A DNA stretch of 64,000 nt from Kaistella soli (GCF_019038595.1 NZ_JAHOPF010000001.1:1-64000), one strand, 5' to 3'; counted from the first letter of the stretch, positions 17,133-26,046 are shown. Notes: generated by a model from the letters alone, not told the origin. Program-made: numbers and translations.

Positions 17133-18272
17133 TTAACCGAAAGCTTTTTCCAGATCGGCAATCAGATCTTCTTTGTCTTCAATACCTACGCTTAATCTTA
17201 CGAGATCGTCGGTAATGCCGAGTTCTGCACGTTTGTCCGCCGGAATGGAAGCGTGAGTCATCAAAGCCGGATGATTGGCCAAAGATTCAACACCTCCTAA
17301 AGATTCTGCCAGAGTGAAAACTTTTACCTTTTCCAAAAACTTTACCGCATCTTCTTTTTTACCTGATTTGAACGTGAATGAAACCATTCCGCCTGGTTCT
17401 TTCATCTGTTTATTTGCTAAATCATGTTGTGGATGTGATTCCAGTCCCGGATAGAACACTTTATCTACCGCCGGATGATTTTCCAGATATTTTGCCACTT
17501 CCAAACCGTTGTAAGAATGTCGCTGCATTCTCAAGGCCAGGGTTTTAATCCCTCTTAAAACAAGATAAGAATCGTGAGGTCCTAAAATGCCGCCGCTTGC
17601 AAACTGAATAAAGTGTAATTTTTCTCCAAGTTCAGCAGTTTTAGCAATCAAAGCACCTGCAATAACGTCGGAGTGTCCGCCTAAATATTTCGTTGCCGAA
17701 TGCATCACAATATCCGCTCCCAAATCCAGAGGAAGCTGAATGTAAGGCGTTGCAAAGGTATTGTCAACCGCAACCAGAATGTCTTTACCTTTCACGAGAT
17801 CGGTTACCGCTTTGATGTCCACAAGTTTCATCAGTGGGTTAGTTGGAGTTTCCAGCCAGATCAGTTTTGTTTTGTCGGTAATGACACCGGCAATTTTTGA
17901 AACATCATCAAAATTAACGAAGGTAAATTTCAACTGATATTTTTCAAATAAACGGGTGAACATTCTGTAAGTTCCGCCGTATAAATCGTCTACCGCAACT
18001 ACTTCATCGCCTGGATTCAGTAATTTCAGCACACAGTCGATTGCCGCCAAACCGGAACCGAAAGCCAATCCTCTCGCTCCGTTTTCAATGCTTGCCAAAC
18101 TGTCTTCCAAAGCCTGTCTTGTAGGATTCGCTGCGCGGGAATATTCGTAACCGGAATGGATTCCCGGGGATTTCTGTGCAAACGTTGAGGTCAAAAACAC
18201 AGGTACATTTACTGAGCCTGTTGCCGATTCGTGGTGCTGTCCACCGTGAATTACTTTTGTATTGAAGTTCAT
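17133..18272 (-). CDS. Cystathionine gamma-synthase/gamma-lyase family PLP enzyme
   Basis: Trans-sulfuration enzyme linking cysteine and methionine metabolism. PLP fold type I: the Schiff-base Lys is in SATKYLGGHSD (about Lys195), the pyridine-binding Asp in VAVDNTF (about Asp170), and YSRAANPTR is the family signature. NVPVFLTSTFAQ is typical of the gamma-synthase/gamma-lyase branch. Sequence alone does not decide between O-acyl-homoserine-using synthase (metB) and lyase. The ATG at 18272 (MNFNTKVIHGG) is chosen; the longer frame starts 9 codons earlier. 379 residues, normal. Confidence 0.93.
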   Translation of the reverse strand: MNFNTKVIHGGQHHESATGSVNVPVFLTSTFAQKSPGIHSGYEYSRAANPTRQALEDSLASIENGARGLAFGSGLAAIDCVLKLLNPGDEVVAVDDLYGGTYRMFTRLFEKYQLKFTFVNFDDVSKIAGVITDKTKLIWLETPTNPLMKLVDIKAVTDLVKGKDILVAVDNTFATPYIQLPLDLGADIVMHSATKYLGGHSDVIAGALIAKTAELGEKLHFIQFASGGILGPHDSYLVLRGIKTLALRMQRHSYNGLEVAKYLENHPAVDKVFYPGLESHPQHDLANKQMKEPGGMVSFTFKSGKKEDAVKFLEKVKVFTLAESLGGVESLANHPALMTHASIPADKRAELGITDDLVRLSVGIEDKEDLIADLEKAFG

Positions 18273-18357
18273 AATCTGTATAATTTTAAAATATATCAAT
18301 ATACCAGTTTAGCAATAATTAAATTGTTTTATTCTGATACATTTTTACATTGATATG

Positions 18358-18684
18358 TTACATTTTTATTGCGGATTTCTGGGCAAATTCTTCTGCCATT
18401 TCTTCCATCCATTGTGCCACGTCTTCTTCGCCGGTAGCTCTTTGGTAAGTGTTGCTTAAAGATACTAAAATCTGGTGAAGAAACATTTTCATCTGATCTA
18501 CAGGCATTTCTTTGGTCCAGAGGTCGATTCTCAAGGCTTCCATTTTTTTATCATCCCAAACGGAAATCATCGTTGCTTTGGTTTCTTCAGCTTCGATTCC
18601 GCCATCCTGTGCATTCCAGGTCATTTTTTCCGGAATATGATTTTCGTCTAATTCTACATCAATTGTTATTTGGGTTTTTCTCAT
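18358..18684 (-). CDS. gldC: Gliding motility protein GldC
   Basis: 108-residue cytoplasmic protein matching GldC: MRKTQITIDVELDENHIPEKMTW, ISVWDDKKMEALRIDLWTKEM-type core and LSNTYQRATGEED. GldC supports gliding/T9SS function, probably through GldB; it helps but is not strictly required in Flavobacterium johnsoniae. It lies 27 bases downstream of gldB in the same operon, an arrangement conserved in flavobacteria. Confidence 0.94.
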   Translation of the reverse strand: MRKTQITIDVELDENHIPEKMTWNAQDGGIEAEETKATMISVWDDKKMEALRIDLWTKEMPVDQMKMFLHQILVSLSNTYQRATGEEDVAQWMEEMAEEFAQKSAIKM

Positions 18685-18711
18685 TTCTATCTTATGAATT
18701 AATTAATTCTT

Positions 18712-19692
18712 TTAATTTTTCGGTTTGTAATTGCTTTGGTTGAAGATTTCCTGAGCATTCATTTTAAGGAAATCCTTGAGTTTTGTTTCAGGTTTTTCCT
18801 GATAGAATTTTCTGCAGATTTGCCATCCGGAGAAAATACCGACTCTTGGTGAAGACTCGTTGTCGATTTCTGTATAGAATTTCGAGAAAGGTCCGGGATT
18901 GATGAATCTTTCTTTCAATCTCATGTCATCACTGAAAACCAGATTGTTTTCCACGAAATAATTCCAGATGTTCGCTTCATTTTCTTTTGCCCAATCATAT
19001 TGTTTCTGGGTATAATTCATTTTTAAATAATCAGGGAAATCGGGCAGAAAGGCATCCTGAAGGGTCATGATTTTTCCGTGATAGATCAGTTCATCAATAA
19101 ACTTCTGATGATCTGTATTCGGCTGTACAAAAAACTCTGCAAAGACCTGAGAAACTTTAGGGACGATATTCTGTGGATTCATCGAGGTCTGAAAATACTG
19201 TTCCAAACCTTTGTAATTGGTATTGTTTTCTCCCATGAAACCGGTCACATCAATGAAAAGCATATTTTGCTGCGGCTGGTAAAAAACGGGTTCCATAATT
19301 CCCTGCAACGCTGATGAATAGAGGAAAACTTTAGGTGCTGAAAATTCAGGAAAATAATATTTGATATGGGAGAATAAACCTGTCAATTCGTTTCCCAGTT
19401 TTGCAACATCAATTTTCGAAATGGCTTCATTGTAAATCTTAGCTTCCTCTTTATCCGCTCTTCTTATGGAAAAATCTTCATCCGGAACGGTTCCCTGAAA
19501 CCATGGATATTTCTGTTTGAAATCCTCAAGCGGAACGTTTGCGTCATAAAATTCCCTGGAAATATCTGTAACTTCTACTTTCCGGGCAGGATTTTTTACT
19601 TCAACCTTCCATTGGTTTTCAGTATCTTTTTTACAGGAAACTGCTCCGAAAACGAAAACAGCTGAAAACAATAAATATCTAAAAAACTTCAT
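18712..19692 (-). CDS. gldB: Gliding motility lipoprotein GldB
   Basis: 326-residue lipoprotein: signal peptide with lipobox GAVSC-KK (Cys at about 20). Homologous along its length to GldB (FPEFSAPKVFLYSSALQG, MLFIDVTGFMG, HGKIMTLQDAFLPD, WAKENEANIWNYFVE, GIFSGWQICRKF). The internal domain resembles zinc peptidase-like folds without a catalytic site. GldB is essential for gliding in F. johnsoniae and keeps being present in non-gliding Chryseobacterium, where it likely serves the T9SS. Divergent from nadE. Confidence 0.94.
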   Translation of the reverse strand: MKFFRYLLFSAVFVFGAVSCKKDTENQWKVEVKNPARKVEVTDISREFYDANVPLEDFKQKYPWFQGTVPDEDFSIRRADKEEAKIYNEAISKIDVAKLGNELTGLFSHIKYYFPEFSAPKVFLYSSALQGIMEPVFYQPQQNMLFIDVTGFMGENNTNYKGLEQYFQTSMNPQNIVPKVSQVFAEFFVQPNTDHQKFIDELIYHGKIMTLQDAFLPDFPDYLKMNYTQKQYDWAKENEANIWNYFVENNLVFSDDMRLKERFINPGPFSKFYTEIDNESSPRVGIFSGWQICRKFYQEKPETKLKDFLKMNAQEIFNQSNYKPKN

Positions 19693-19717
19693 TATTTTTA
19701 CATCAGATTTTAAGGAG

Positions 19718-19725
19718 CAAAAATA
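19718..19725 (-). promoter_or_regulatory. -7 element TATTTTTG of gldB-gldC
   Basis: Perfect TAnnTTTG on the minus strand, 25 bases before the gldB ATG. Confidence 0.6.
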
Positions 19726-19781
19726 AGGAAAATTTTAAGGATTACTCCATCCGGCCATCTTAGTTTTAAACAGTGAATGAC

Positions 19782-20573
19782 ATGCAAACAGAAAAAATAA
19801 CAGAAAAAATAGTTTCCTGGCTTAAAGATTATGCGCAGAATGCAAATGTAAACGGATATGTTGTCGGTGTTTCCGGCGGTGTAGATTCCGGAGTGGTTTC
19901 TACGCTTTGTGCAATGACGGGTCTTAAAACGCTTTTGATTGAAATGCCCATTCACCAGAAGGAAGATCAGGTGAACCGAGCGTGGGATCACATCAACGAT
20001 TTGAAATCTAAATTCTCTAATGTTGAAGCGGTTTCATTAAATCTGACGCCCGCTTTTGAAGAACTTTACAAGTCTTTTAACGTAGATGACGAAAAGTATC
20101 CATCAGAAAAGCTGGCTTTTGCCAATACCAGAGCGCGTCTGAGAATGATAACGCTGTATCATTTCGGGCAGCTCAACGGTCTTTTGGTGTGCGGAACCGG
20201 TAATAAAGTAGAGGATTTCGGGATCGGATTTTATACCAAATACGGCGACGGCGGAGTAGATGTTTCCCCAATTGCTGACTTATACAAAACAGAAGTTTAC
20301 GAACTCGCAAAATCTTTAAATCTCATTGAGTCTATTCAGAATGCAATTCCAACTGACGGACTTTGGGAGGTTGACAGAACCGATGAACAGCAGATCGGCG
20401 CGACGTATCCGGAGCTTGAAAAAATTCAGAAAGAATGGGGAAAGAAAACAGAGGCAGATTATTCGGGCAGAGATCTGGAGGTTTTTAAAATTTTCCAGCG
20501 GATGAATAAAGCTGCGCAGCATAAAATGCAGCCGATTCCGGTTTGTGACATCCCGGAGGAATGGAGAGATTAG
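19782..20573 (+). CDS. nadE: Ammonia-dependent NAD+ synthetase
   Basis: Last step of NAD biosynthesis: amidates nicotinic acid adenine dinucleotide with ammonia and ATP. ATP-pyrophosphatase loop VSGGVDSGVVSTL near residue 30, NTRARLRMITLYH, GTGNKVEDFGIGFYTKYGDGGVDVSPIADLYKTEV. The 264-residue length and lack of a nitrilase domain indicate the NH3-dependent form. A GTG three codons upstream (19773) is possible, but the ATG at 19782 is preferred. A near-consensus -7 (TAGTTTTA) lies at about 19761-19768. Confidence 0.95.
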   Translation: MQTEKITEKIVSWLKDYAQNANVNGYVVGVSGGVDSGVVSTLCAMTGLKTLLIEMPIHQKEDQVNRAWDHINDLKSKFSNVEAVSLNLTPAFEELYKSFNVDDEKYPSEKLAFANTRARLRMITLYHFGQLNGLLVCGTGNKVEDFGIGFYTKYGDGGVDVSPIADLYKTEVYELAKSLNLIESIQNAIPTDGLWEVDRTDEQQIGATYPELEKIQKEWGKKTEADYSGRDLEVFKIFQRMNKAAQHKMQPIPVCDIPEEWRD

Positions 20574-20623
20574 TAGAGTTATATTTTTCCTTCTAAAATA
20601 ATTCAAACTCATTAAAAATTACG

Positions 20624-21121
20624 ATGGATAAAGATAAAATTAAACTTTTCCTTATTTTCATTATAGGACTGCTTACCGCTTTTCTGGGGATGTATTTGTA
20701 CAACAATTATAAAATTGAAAAGAAAAACCAGGCAGAAACCTCGACAAAGACTGAATATTCTCAAAAAAATTCCGGAGAAAACTCTCAGGAAAACTCAATT
20801 GATCATTTGACGAAGGAAGATGTTGTTATTAATTATGTAAAAGAAAACCGCAAACTTCCGGATTATTATATTACGAAAACCGAAGCAAGAAATCAGGGCT
20901 GGATTGCGTCAAAAGGGAATCTCTGCGAGGTTTTACCCGGAAAAGCAATTGGCGGCGATATATTCAGCAACCGGGAAAAGACTTTACCTTCCGGAAACCA
21001 ATATTTTGAAGCTGACGTCAATTATAACTGCGGAAACCGAAATGCCGACCGCATTATTTACACCAAAAACGGCGAAGTATGGCTCACAAAGAACCATTAC
21101 AAAACCTTTGAGAAACAGTAA
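20624..21121 (+). CDS. Membrane-anchored barnase-type ribonuclease
   Basis: 165 residues. One N-terminal hydrophobic segment (about 7-26, a signal anchor or uncleaved signal), a polar linker (about 27-62) rich in Ser/Asn/Gln, then a barnase domain (63-165). Barnase catalytic residues are all present: Lys85 (barnase Lys27), Glu129 in FEADVNY (Glu73), Arg143 (Arg87) and His158 in NHYKTF (His102). SKGNL and GGDIFSNRE are family signatures. Two Cys (101 and 136) align with barnase 43 and 80 and should form a disulfide outside the cytoplasm. It is therefore a guanyl-specific RNase facing the periplasm or cell surface. The barstar gene follows after 28 bases. Confidence 0.92.
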   Translation: MDKDKIKLFLIFIIGLLTAFLGMYLYNNYKIEKKNQAETSTKTEYSQKNSGENSQENSIDHLTKEDVVINYVKENRKLPDYYITKTEARNQGWIASKGNLCEVLPGKAIGGDIFSNREKTLPSGNQYFEADVNYNCGNRNADRIIYTKNGEVWLTKNHYKTFEKQ

Positions 21122-21149
21122 AAACAGTGTCTAATATTAATCAATAAGA

Positions 21150-21437
21150 ATGAAAACAGTTTATATAGATTTTACAGAAATCGGCGATTACGAAGATTTC
21201 TTTACCCAGCTAAAAGAAAAAATAACGCTTCCGGAATTTTTCGGGGACAATTTGGATGCACTTTATGATTTCGTAAGCGGTTCTGCCGAGCTGCCTCTTC
21301 ATATTGAATTTGTGAATATGAGTGTGGAACAGCTGGAAATTTTTGAAGATTTGCTTGTCACCCTCGAAGATGCGGATGATGAACTGGATGATTTTACGTT
21401 TACGTATTTTCTTGAGCAATTTGAAGATGAAGAATAA
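21150..21437 (+). CDS. Barstar-family ribonuclease inhibitor
   Basis: 95-residue acidic cytoplasmic protein. The barstar helix that plugs the barnase active site is recognisable in LPEFFGDNLDALYD: Asp36 and Asp40 match barstar Asp35 and Asp39, and Tyr39 replaces Trp38. It protects the cell from the RNase encoded just upstream before export. No cysteines. Strongly acidic C-terminus. Co-transcribed with the RNase and followed by a terminator. Confidence 0.92.
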   Translation: MKTVYIDFTEIGDYEDFFTQLKEKITLPEFFGDNLDALYDFVSGSAELPLHIEFVNMSVEQLEIFEDLLVTLEDADDELDDFTFTYFLEQFEDEE

Positions 21438-21440
21438 AAA

Positions 21441-21465
21441 AACACCTGACGGACAGTCAGGTGTT
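21441..21465. terminator. Bidirectional terminator
   Basis: Perfect 10-bp stem AACACCTGAC/GTCAGGTGTT with a 5-base loop, A-rich left and T-rich right. Serves the convergent barstar gene and the following minus-strand gene. Confidence 0.9.
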
Positions 21466-21488
21466 TTTTCTTTTTGAATCCCAAAATA

Positions 21489-21872
21489 TTATCTGGAGGC
21501 AATAAAAACGGTGATCGGCAGCACATACACTGCGTTCATTTTGGATGAATCAGCAAATCTGTAAAGAAGATGAGTCATCACCTCCTGAATTTCTTTGTTG
21601 ACGTATTTGCAGTCTCCGTTTACAGTGACGTGCTCGATTTTGCCGTTTTCAGACACTTCGAATTTCACTTCGCTGTTGATTTTTCCTTCTGTCAGATTGG
21701 GATTGGTAAAATCGAAATTCTGCATCACCAGATTTCTAAGTTCACCAAATCCGTCATTGCCGCTAATTTTCACCTCTTTAATCACATTGTTTTCCTGCGC
21801 CTTCATATGAGAAGTTAAACCAGCTGATATTATAATTCCCAGAACCCCGAACAGTTTAATCATATTTTTCAT
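21489..21872 (-). CDS. Small secreted protein, TonB-C-like
   Basis: 127 residues with a signal peptide (about 1-25, ending MKAQ). The remainder (EGKINSEVKFEVSENGKIEHVTVNGDCKYVNKEIQEVM) has the pattern of the TonB C-terminal/energy-transducer domain, without the proline-rich spacer or membrane helix of true TonB. Role unknown; Bacteroidota carry many such small secreted TonB-C-like proteins. ATG start; intact. Confidence 0.72.
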   Translation of the reverse strand: MKNMIKLFGVLGIIISAGLTSHMKAQENNVIKEVKISGNDGFGELRNLVMQNFDFTNPNLTEGKINSEVKFEVSENGKIEHVTVNGDCKYVNKEIQEVMTHLLYRFADSSKMNAVYVLPITVFIASR

Positions 21873-22064
21873 AATGCTCCTTTTTTAATTGAATTAATTG
21901 GGTATTTCCCCCTTTTCTGATACAAAGCAAGGAAATTAATTTTTGATTAACAAATAATTCATATTAAATTCACATTGTAAAGCGAAAATTTAATATTGGA
22001 ATATAAAAAACAGTTAAATCGTGTTGATTCAGCAAGTTGCAATATGAACGGAATGTTAACAAAA

Positions 22065-22090
22065 AAAACCACCGGTAAGCCGGTGGTTTT
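22065..22090 (-). terminator. Terminator of the receptor/lipoprotein operon
   Basis: Perfect 11-bp stem AAAACCACCGG/CCGGTGGTTTT with a 4-base loop and a T run on the minus strand. Confidence 0.92.
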
Positions 22091-22120
22091 AATTTGATAT
22101 GAATGAAAATTAATGAAAAC

Positions 22121-23284
22121 TTATAATCCGCCCCAGGTTGCAGCCCAGGCTGGAGCAGCGGTTCCGTTTCCGGCTCCCGTTGCGCTGGCGTTTTCGACGA
22201 AGGTATTTGCCAGTAATACTGCGGCAATGCTTCCTGCACTTGCTTTTACAGAAGCTTTTGTAGTAACTGCGTCAAATTTTACGTTGGTTATTTTTCCGGT
22301 ACCATTAAAATAGGCAACAGAAGCGTCGTGCTCTACATTAATTCCCGTATTCCAGTTGGATAAAACCACATTATCGATGGTTGCATAAGTCCCGACTCTT
22401 AGTTTGATGCCGTCAGATTCACCGCTTGTTGCACCGATGAAAGTTGCATTTTTTATAGTGGGGTTAGATCTTGGCTCGGCATTGTTGTTCTCAGCATTGT
22501 TATCAGCTTCTATTCCTCGGTTCCCAATTCCGTTTGCTCTTCTTTTGGTGTAAACATTAGTTGCTGTTCCGTTCCAGCCTTCAGTCCAGTCGAAACCGTC
22601 ATCTTCATTTCCTACGGAAATAATATTCGAAACATTTACGGTTCCACCAAAAAATTCGATTCCGTCATCCGCTCCGTTTAAAATGGAGATGTTGCTGATG
22701 GTTGTTCCACTCCCCACTCCGAAAAGGGAAAGCCCGTTGAATTCTTTTTCTCCTGTAAAGATTGCTCCGGAATGCTCGATTCTTACGTAGGTTAAAGATC
22801 CTGAATTGTCATTAGCAACAGTTCCGCCATAGGTTGCGTTTCCTACTTCCGCAGATGCCGTGGTTCCTTTGTTGATTGGAGCTTTACCGGCGATTACAAT
22901 ACCGCCCCAGCTTCCTGGCGCGCCAGTTGGAGAAGTAAAGACAACCGGTGCAGATGCAGTTCCGTTTGCAAAGATTTTGCCGCCCTGTTCAACTGTGACG
23001 TATGCTGACGTTCCTCCTGTGGATTCAATTCTTGTTCCGGCAGGAATGATGAGCTGCCCGCCATCTTTCACGTGAACTCCACCAGTCAGTTTATATACTT
23101 CAGTCGCATCAAGAGTTACCTTTTCGCCGGATTTTACTTCACCTCTGAAATCATTAGGGTTTGAAGCAATTCCGGTTGCTGTTGCTGGCGGGATAGGATC
23201 GTCTTCGTTACTGCAAGACTGAACAGCGAAAGCAGCAGGTAATAAAAGTGCTAATGCCAATACTTTTAAATGGTTCTTTTTCAT
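22121..23284 (-). CDS. Beta-helix-like surface lipoprotein
   Basis: 387 residues. Lipobox AVQSC (Cys24) followed by Ser-Asn-Glu-Asp-Asp; acidic residues after the Cys favour surface exposure in flavobacteria. The body reads as a right-handed parallel beta-helix: TYVRIEHSG, NISILNGADDGIEFFGG, NIISVGNEDDGFDWTEGW, IGNRGIEADNN, with repeated Asp-Asp/Gly turns that could bind metals. It follows the TonB receptor gene by 36 bases, so it is probably the receptor's outer-surface partner, although it is not a SusD homologue. Ligand unknown; the neighbouring PhoB/PhoR pair hints at phosphate compounds. Confidence 0.8.
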   Translation of the reverse strand: MKKNHLKVLALALLLPAAFAVQSCSNEDDPIPPATATGIASNPNDFRGEVKSGEKVTLDATEVYKLTGGVHVKDGGQLIIPAGTRIESTGGTSAYVTVEQGGKIFANGTASAPVVFTSPTGAPGSWGGIVIAGKAPINKGTTASAEVGNATYGGTVANDNSGSLTYVRIEHSGAIFTGEKEFNGLSLFGVGSGTTISNISILNGADDGIEFFGGTVNVSNIISVGNEDDGFDWTEGWNGTATNVYTKRRANGIGNRGIEADNNAENNNAEPRSNPTIKNATFIGATSGESDGIKLRVGTYATIDNVVLSNWNTGINVEHDASVAYFNGTGKITNVKFDAVTTKASVKASAGSIAAVLLANTFVENASATGAGNGTAAPAWAATWGGL

Positions 23285-23320
23285 AATTTTTACTTTAAAT
23301 GATTTATTTGAATTTGATTG

Positions 23321-25873
23321 CTAAAACTGATAGGAAACTCCGATTCCGAGGTTCATTCCTTTCTTATGGTCTTTCACGGTTACTTCTCCGTTTGTATTGT
23401 CCTGCACTCTTGTAAAGCTCGGATTCAGCAGGTTTTTGCCGCTTACTGAAAATCCGATGCCGTTACCGAAATTTACTTTTGCTACGGCATCGAGCATATT
23501 GATGGCTTTATCCACAAGATTTCCTTTGGTTGCGTAACCAATTGCGTAAATATTATCTGAAATATGGGAATAGGAAACGACGAAGTCCAAAGTGTTTTTA
23601 TCGCCCCATTTCTGCTCGATTCCCAGATTTACGTTTGCAAGAAAATCTGATGCACCCTGCATTTTATCTTTCGTTTTGGACGGATCGATCGAAATTGTGT
23701 TGGAATAAGGCGTAGTGGTTTCTGCTGATACTTTTTCTTTACTGAGTTCCTGGCTGGTGTTCAGATAAGTACCGTTGAGGAAAGTGTAGATTTTGGTATT
23801 GTTCTGCTGATAAAGGTCTTTTCTGAATTCCATTTCCAAACCATAAACATGGCCTCTGTCGCCGATATTGACAAACGAAACAGAGTTGGAAGAAGAATTA
23901 ACGGTAACTCTGGAAATAGGATTCTGTATATATTTCCCGAAAGCAGTAACTGAAATTACTTCGCCTTTTTTAGGAAACCATTCCCACTTCAGGTCGGCAT
24001 TGTAATTATCCGAAGGATAAAGGGTAGGGTTACCAAAACTCAGTTCGTCCACTTCTTCATATTCGTAAGGGGCAGTTTCCAAAAGAAGCGGTGTTGTATA
24101 TGTTTTGGATGCCGAGAACCTTAAGTTATTGGTATCGTTAAGACTGTATTTCAAATTTAAAGCCGGTAATATTTTAGAATATTTTTTATCAACCTTTCCT
24201 TCTTTAATGGAGGTGCTGTAATTGATCTTTTGGTCAAGATGATCATATCTTACTCCTATCTGTGCGGTGAGCCTGTCGCTGAACCTGTAATCGATATTCG
24301 CGTAACCGGCATTATTGAGCATTTCTGACTTATAGTATTGCGGAATCAGTGCGCTTTCAGGATTCCATTTAATATCACCGCGGAAGGTCACGATATCAAA
24401 AAAACCTGCAGCATAATTATTGGTGTTGAAGAAGCTTCCGTAATCATTGCTGTCCAGATAATAGCTGCCGGGTACGGCGTTTACTCTGAGGTTAAACTGG
24501 GTGGCACGGAAGTCACTTTTCTTAAATCTTCCATTATATCCGAAGCTCAGTTTTGCATTTTCGTTGAACTGATAATCAGCGTGGAGGTCTCCCACATAAT
24601 CATTCTCGATCAGTTTGTCGAAATACCGGTGGTTGGCGCCCGGGTTACTTGCCCCGAAATAATTGGAATCGGTTGTATGGTTATAAATGGAGATATTCTG
24701 CATTCTGTCTGGTCTTCGGCTGTCGAGTCTGTTAAATCCTAAATTCCAGTACAGTTTCAGTGGCGAAGAAATTTGGTGTTCACCAGCGAGCTGATTAATG
24801 AATAAATCGTTTGTTTTATAATTTGCTCTTCTCAGCAGCGCCGTTTCATCGGCTCGGTTTTCGTTCGTGTCTCTTATATAACCTGAGTAATTTTCTAATT
24901 TCTGTTCGGTGGTATGAATATAATTGGAGACAAATTTCAGATTATGGCTGCTGTTGATTTTGTAGTTCAAATTGACTAGCCCGGTAGAATTGGTGCCGTA
25001 AGAATACTCAGTTCCAAAAAGGTCTTTTGTAGCAATACCAACATTATCAACTGATCTTGTGATACCTTCTTTATACCCGTAATTATTGTCAAAAGAGCCG
25101 AAACCAAAAAGGCTCAGTTTTCCTTCACTGCCAATATTAAAAGTTCTGCCGAAATCAATTCCCAGAGATGAATTAATGCGGGTGAATACTTCTCTGTTCG
25201 CCCATGAAGTTTTAAAAACGTAACCGTTGTTTACAAAAGCAGCATTGGACGGTTTGGTAATTTGCTTAAATCCGAAATAATCCGGGCCGTTCTGTAAATA
25301 GAAATTATTTTTCTTTAATGCATTAGTATTGACCGATGATCCAAGATTAATCTTAAAATAAGGTTTACCGGTGTACACTTTGGAAACAATATCTATATTG
25401 GCTCCCGACATATCTCCCCACATTTTTGGGTTGTATACTTTTTCCAGACCCACGTAATCGATCATATCCGTTTTAATGATGCTCAGATCAATGTTCTTAT
25501 AAATGGGATCATTAGACGGAATAGGCAGGCCATTCATTGTGGTGGCGTTATTCCGGTCTCCCAGTCCGCGAATGAAAACCTGTCCGCTGCCTTCCTGTTT
25601 TTGCGCTCCGGTGGCTTTAGTTACCGCCACTGCGACATCGCTGACTCCCTGCTTGTCAAGCTGGGCTGCGCCCACACGTTCAATCACTTCAACTGATTTC
25701 CTCTGAAGGCTGATAATGTTACTTTCAGAGCTTTTTTTCACATTTCCCTGTATCGTAACCCCTTCAATACGCTTTTCTTTCTTTAGTGAATCGCTTTTAG
25801 TTTCCTGTGCGTATAATACTGTTGTCGAACAGCTTAGAAAAAAAACCGCAATACTTAGTTTGCTCATTTTCAT
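23321..25873 (-). CDS. TonB-dependent outer-membrane receptor
   Basis: 850 residues: signal peptide (ends VLYAQ), a Lys/Glu-rich linker with a possible TonB box (RIEGVTIQG), a plug domain (VERVGAAQLDKQGVSDVAVAV..., GSGQVFIRGLGDRNNATTMNGLPIPS) and a 22-strand barrel ending in the aromatic Phe terminus (LGIGVSYQF). It imports a bound ligand across the outer membrane using TonB energy. There is no CarboxypepD_reg N-terminal domain, so it is not a typical SusC. Downstream gene: beta-helix lipoprotein. Divergent upstream: phoB-phoR type regulator. Start ATG at 25873 with an in-frame ATG two codons later. Confidence 0.93.
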   Translation of the reverse strand: MKMSKLSIAVFFLSCSTTVLYAQETKSDSLKKEKRIEGVTIQGNVKKSSESNIISLQRKSVEVIERVGAAQLDKQGVSDVAVAVTKATGAQKQEGSGQVFIRGLGDRNNATTMNGLPIPSNDPIYKNIDLSIIKTDMIDYVGLEKVYNPKMWGDMSGANIDIVSKVYTGKPYFKINLGSSVNTNALKKNNFYLQNGPDYFGFKQITKPSNAAFVNNGYVFKTSWANREVFTRINSSLGIDFGRTFNIGSEGKLSLFGFGSFDNNYGYKEGITRSVDNVGIATKDLFGTEYSYGTNSTGLVNLNYKINSSHNLKFVSNYIHTTEQKLENYSGYIRDTNENRADETALLRRANYKTNDLFINQLAGEHQISSPLKLYWNLGFNRLDSRRPDRMQNISIYNHTTDSNYFGASNPGANHRYFDKLIENDYVGDLHADYQFNENAKLSFGYNGRFKKSDFRATQFNLRVNAVPGSYYLDSNDYGSFFNTNNYAAGFFDIVTFRGDIKWNPESALIPQYYKSEMLNNAGYANIDYRFSDRLTAQIGVRYDHLDQKINYSTSIKEGKVDKKYSKILPALNLKYSLNDTNNLRFSASKTYTTPLLLETAPYEYEEVDELSFGNPTLYPSDNYNADLKWEWFPKKGEVISVTAFGKYIQNPISRVTVNSSSNSVSFVNIGDRGHVYGLEMEFRKDLYQQNNTKIYTFLNGTYLNTSQELSKEKVSAETTTPYSNTISIDPSKTKDKMQGASDFLANVNLGIEQKWGDKNTLDFVVSYSHISDNIYAIGYATKGNLVDKAINMLDAVAKVNFGNGIGFSVSGKNLLNPSFTRVQDNTNGEVTVKDHKKGMNLGIGVSYQF

Positions 25874-25903
25874 TGATTCTATTTAATAAGATTTCTCTTG
25901 TTG

Positions 25904-25911
25904 CAAAGGAA
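25904..25911 (-). promoter_or_regulatory. -7-like TTCCTTTG of the TonB receptor
   Basis: One mismatch to TAnnTTTG on the minus strand, about 30 bases before the ATG. No -33 TTG at proper spacing, as often seen in activator-dependent promoters. Confidence 0.4.
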
Positions 25912-25941
25912 TAAATAACCCGGCGGTTAGGTGTTTCGTGA

Positions 25942-25959
25942 GTTTTAAGTTTGTTTTAA
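25942..25959 (-). promoter_or_regulatory. Direct repeat TTAAAAC-N4-TTAAAAC (possible PhoB-type box)
   Basis: Two identical 7-mers with an 11-base period, read on the minus strand, sitting just upstream of the -33 position of the receptor promoter. Repeat length and period are those of Pho boxes bound by PhoB/OmpR-type regulators. The regulator is encoded divergently from the same gap. Confidence 0.45.
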
Positions 25960-26018
25960 TAAATTCTGAACGGAAAGGACGAAATATTAACTAATTATGA
26001 ACATTGCAAATGTTACTG

Positions 26019-26046
26019 TTGCCGACTTTATTTTTGATTAACTTTG
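26019..26046 (+). promoter_or_regulatory. Promoter of the phoB/phoR-like operon
   Basis: Two overlapping choices: TAACTTTG (26039-26046) with TTG at 26019-26021 (17-base spacer), or TATTTTTG (26029-26036) with TTG at 26004-26006. Both give a short leader to the ATG at 26065. Confidence 0.6.
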
